Source: Melampsora larici-populina 98AG31 (lineage: Eukaryota > Basidiomycota > Pucciniomycetes > Pucciniales > Melampsoraceae). From it: a stretch of DNA of 64,000 nt. Both the position numbers and the translations under genes were made by a program. The first letter of the stretch is position 1. Each line of letters begins with the position of its first letter. This document shows positions 61,872-64,000 of this stretch, piece by piece. The stretch is taken from the NCBI RefSeq assembly GCF_000204055.1, contig NW_006768779.1, positions 524,350 through 588,349 on the forward strand. Reading direction: 5' to 3'. The notes under the pieces are model-generated. The model was not told the origin of the DNA and searched no databases. It saw nothing but the letters and a program-made list of their open reading frames with translations.

Positions 61872-62536
61872 GGTGGTGATGATAGTATTGATGATGATGA
61901 AGATTTGCTAATTCATTGATGATAGTGAATAGTGAAGGTGTTTCTGTTTCTGTTTGAGTTCTTTCTATTTCTATTTCTATTTCTGATATAGTTCGGGATG
62001 GTGCTGAGAAGTAGGTAGGCTGTAGCTGAGATAGGCTGTGTTGACTAATCGATTTTGTAAAAGTTTTCTATTTTGAATTTCAATTTGGTTTAGTTTGATA
62101 CATATTCTTCAACTCAGCTGTAGTCTGTAGTCTGTATTCGAAAACTTAATTTAACTTGAACCTTTGCTTTCTTTCTTTCTATCTGAGCAATTTCTCGTTC
62201 GGTTGCTTCCTTCTCATCATAAATACCTACCACACAACCAAATCTTCTGGTGGTCTCTAAATACCGACCGTCATGACTCATCTTTCCCTTCACCGACCGC
62301 TCATTTTTCAAATCACACGTTTTCTCATCAACTTACAGCTACACTACATATCCTTCAGCTCTGATCTGCAAGAGTCTTGAAAAACAAATCAAGAAGCCCC
62401 ATATGTAGAACCAAGCTTCATGCCAAGCCAACGCATTGGTCAACAAAGGTCAACAATCCAGCTTCCGGCCGATCTGACTTGATAAGATTTGAACCCGAAC
62501 TGTTGAGACGTACAAATTTATTTATGTAAGTATGTA
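61872..62536. other. Upstream of NIPA gene
   Basis: Contains (TTTCTA)n near 61962-61985. No gene. Confidence 0.35.
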
Positions 62537-62625
62537 CAGTCAATTTCACAAAGCTTGGAAAGAATTCCACGCCAATTTGCTCAAGTTTGGCAGGCAAGAG
62601 TTTCCAAGCTTTCTGCAATCGACTG
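62537..62625. mobile_element. 89-bp mariner-type MITE, copy 2
   Basis: Same length and termini as the copy at 25764-25852, with TA on both sides (62535-62536 and 62626-62627). The two copies differ at four of 89 positions, two of them G-to-A at former CG sites. It is a full-length hairpin. Confidence 0.87.
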
Positions 62626-64000
62626 TAAACCTTCTTTCGCAGTGTACGACATAGAGGAGCCGCACCAATTACTTTTTCTCTCTTTTCTTAACTCCTTCCA
62701 CTTTGCACTTTCAATCAGGAGTAAAGAGACAGCTACATGCTGAGCTATGTAGGCTTATATATGTACATATTGTGAGCAGGTAGATACAAACAACTGCTCA
62801 ACTGAGACAATTAGAAAACACAAGGTTTGGATTCCTCAATAAGGTGGTAGGGGGCGGTACTCAAGTATTGTTCTGGAAATTTTAACAAGACTTTTTCCAG
62901 AACGCCGAAAGTTTTTTCTTTGGTGTGTTCTGGCAGTTCTTCTGGCATTCTACAACTTTGAATTCAAAATGACCCACACTCCAGAATGCCAGAACCCTGA
63001 GTACACGCTACATGAACCCACTCATCCTCACTCACATCAACATCAGACACCTAATCACATCACCACATCTTTCATTTCAAATAATGTCTAAGCAAATCAT
63101 AAAGCTTGGATCCCACAGTGATGTGATGACTTATAGTGAAGAAAACAAAATGACATATAAGCAATCCATGAGGCTTGGATTCCACAGTGATGTGGAATCT
63201 TAAAGTAAGACAGCTTTGGGTTTTGTTGACTGCAACACATTCTGTGCCACAGTGGTGGCAAGAAATGGAAAAAAAGATTGATTTTCTAAAATATGATGGA
63301 TTGATTGTGGAAATCATGAGATTGTTATGAAACACTTGAAAAAGAATAAATCTAACTGAAGAAGTTTGAGAAGATGATGTAAAGATCAAAAAGAAATTGG
63401 GGATCAATTTTGTTTTCTTGTACTTGAAAACAAACTTGAGAATATCAATCAACTTTGTAGAATTTCAAGGGAGATTGGTGTATTGATTGATTTGTGTTGG
63501 AAGTTTTGAGGAAAGGAATTCTCTCTCTTGGTTATCTACTTTTATGACACCACAAGGACACTTGGATACATTCAGGATGTCCTATTTTTTGCAGTGGGCA
63601 AGACATCCTGACACAGTCTCCTGAAAGGCATCCACCAAACATCCCCCTTCGACACCGTCACAGAGTGTTCCAAGATGTTTCTTGTAGATTCAAACTAAAT
63701 GTCCCCCTCCTTTAATTCCTTTCTTACTAATTCTTTTGAATTAATTTTTACTGATTTACTATTTTTTTGAATTTTATCTCTTCCAATAACGGTTCTTATC
63801 AGATGATTTAATACATATATGATTGAAATAACAATAAACATATGATTTATAAGCAACTTTAAGACTCTTGCTGACCAATAACTTCACCAATAAATTTGAT
63901 TTTGAATAAAACACAACTTTACCACATAATTTTCTAAAATTTTGCTAAATAGAGATCCTGCTCACCACATTGATTAAAGATATACCAAATGGTACCTTGG
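62626..64000. other. Intergenic, repeats only
   Basis: A GGTACTCAAG-like end at 62856 and an inverted CTGAGTAC at about 62998, with TTCTGG blocks inside, may be a diverged MITE related to 9630-9836. A degenerate direct repeat (GCTTGGATYCCACAGTGATG) occurs at 63099 and 63173. No gene is seen. Confidence 0.35.

Noticed and set aside
1..64000. CRISPR array, prophage or bacterial operon
   Set aside because: No regular spacer-repeat pattern, and spliceosomal introns throughout show eukaryotic nuclear DNA.

Overview
The window looks like nuclear DNA of a basidiomycete, most likely a rust fungus (Pucciniales). The genes carry many short introns with gtaagt-type donors, intergenic DNA is AT-rich, and families typical of basidiomycetes (secreted tyrosinase, fungal antizyme, small RPEL protein, NIPA transporter) lie between transposon-rich stretches. 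The organism is inferred from gene structure and content, not from a marker. All gene models were spliced by eye and checked for reading-frame closure.

Layout: 1-3,313 holds nested PIF/Harbinger-like repeats. 3,314-6,892 (-) is DNA topoisomerase I. 6,893-13,327 is repeat-rich. 13,328-14,212 (+) is a rhodanese-domain protein. 14,893-17,253 (-) is an unknown helical protein plus a possible 3' exon. 17,649-22,559 is a complete 4.9-kb Tc1/IS630-type DNA transposon with TA target duplication. It carries two convergent genes: a DDE transposase with one nonsense codon, and an intron-containing accessory gene with an NLS, a proline-rich hinge and a SAM-like C-terminus. 23,074-24,059 (-) is ornithine decarboxylase antizyme with a +1 frameshift at CCC-TAA. 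26,026-26,517 contains an intron-bearing gene fragment next to its own spliced copy. 28,765-29,732 (+) is a small two-repeat RPEL protein. 32,022-36,446 is a degraded autonomous hAT transposon. 36,447-42,520 is repeat DNA with a mariner-like element nested in another. 42,521-46,631 (+) is a 1,226-aa orphan protein. 49,949-50,401 (+) is complex I subunit NDUFB3/B12. 51,696-53,554 (+) is a secreted tyrosinase whose model requires a 2-nt exon. 54,198-57,977 (-) is alanyl-tRNA synthetase with two in-frame starts. 58,797-61,871 (-) is a NIPA-family transporter. The remainder is repeat-bearing intergenic DNA.

The housekeeping genes act independently: DNA topology, translation, polyamine control, respiration, membrane transport and sulfur chemistry. 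No operon-like or clustered pathway is visible. The most unusual items are the two-gene Tc1/IS630 transposon with its SAM-like accessory protein, the antizyme frameshift at TAA rather than the usual TGA, the spliced retrocopy beside its parent, the tyrosinase 2-nt exon, and several precisely bounded nested transposable elements.
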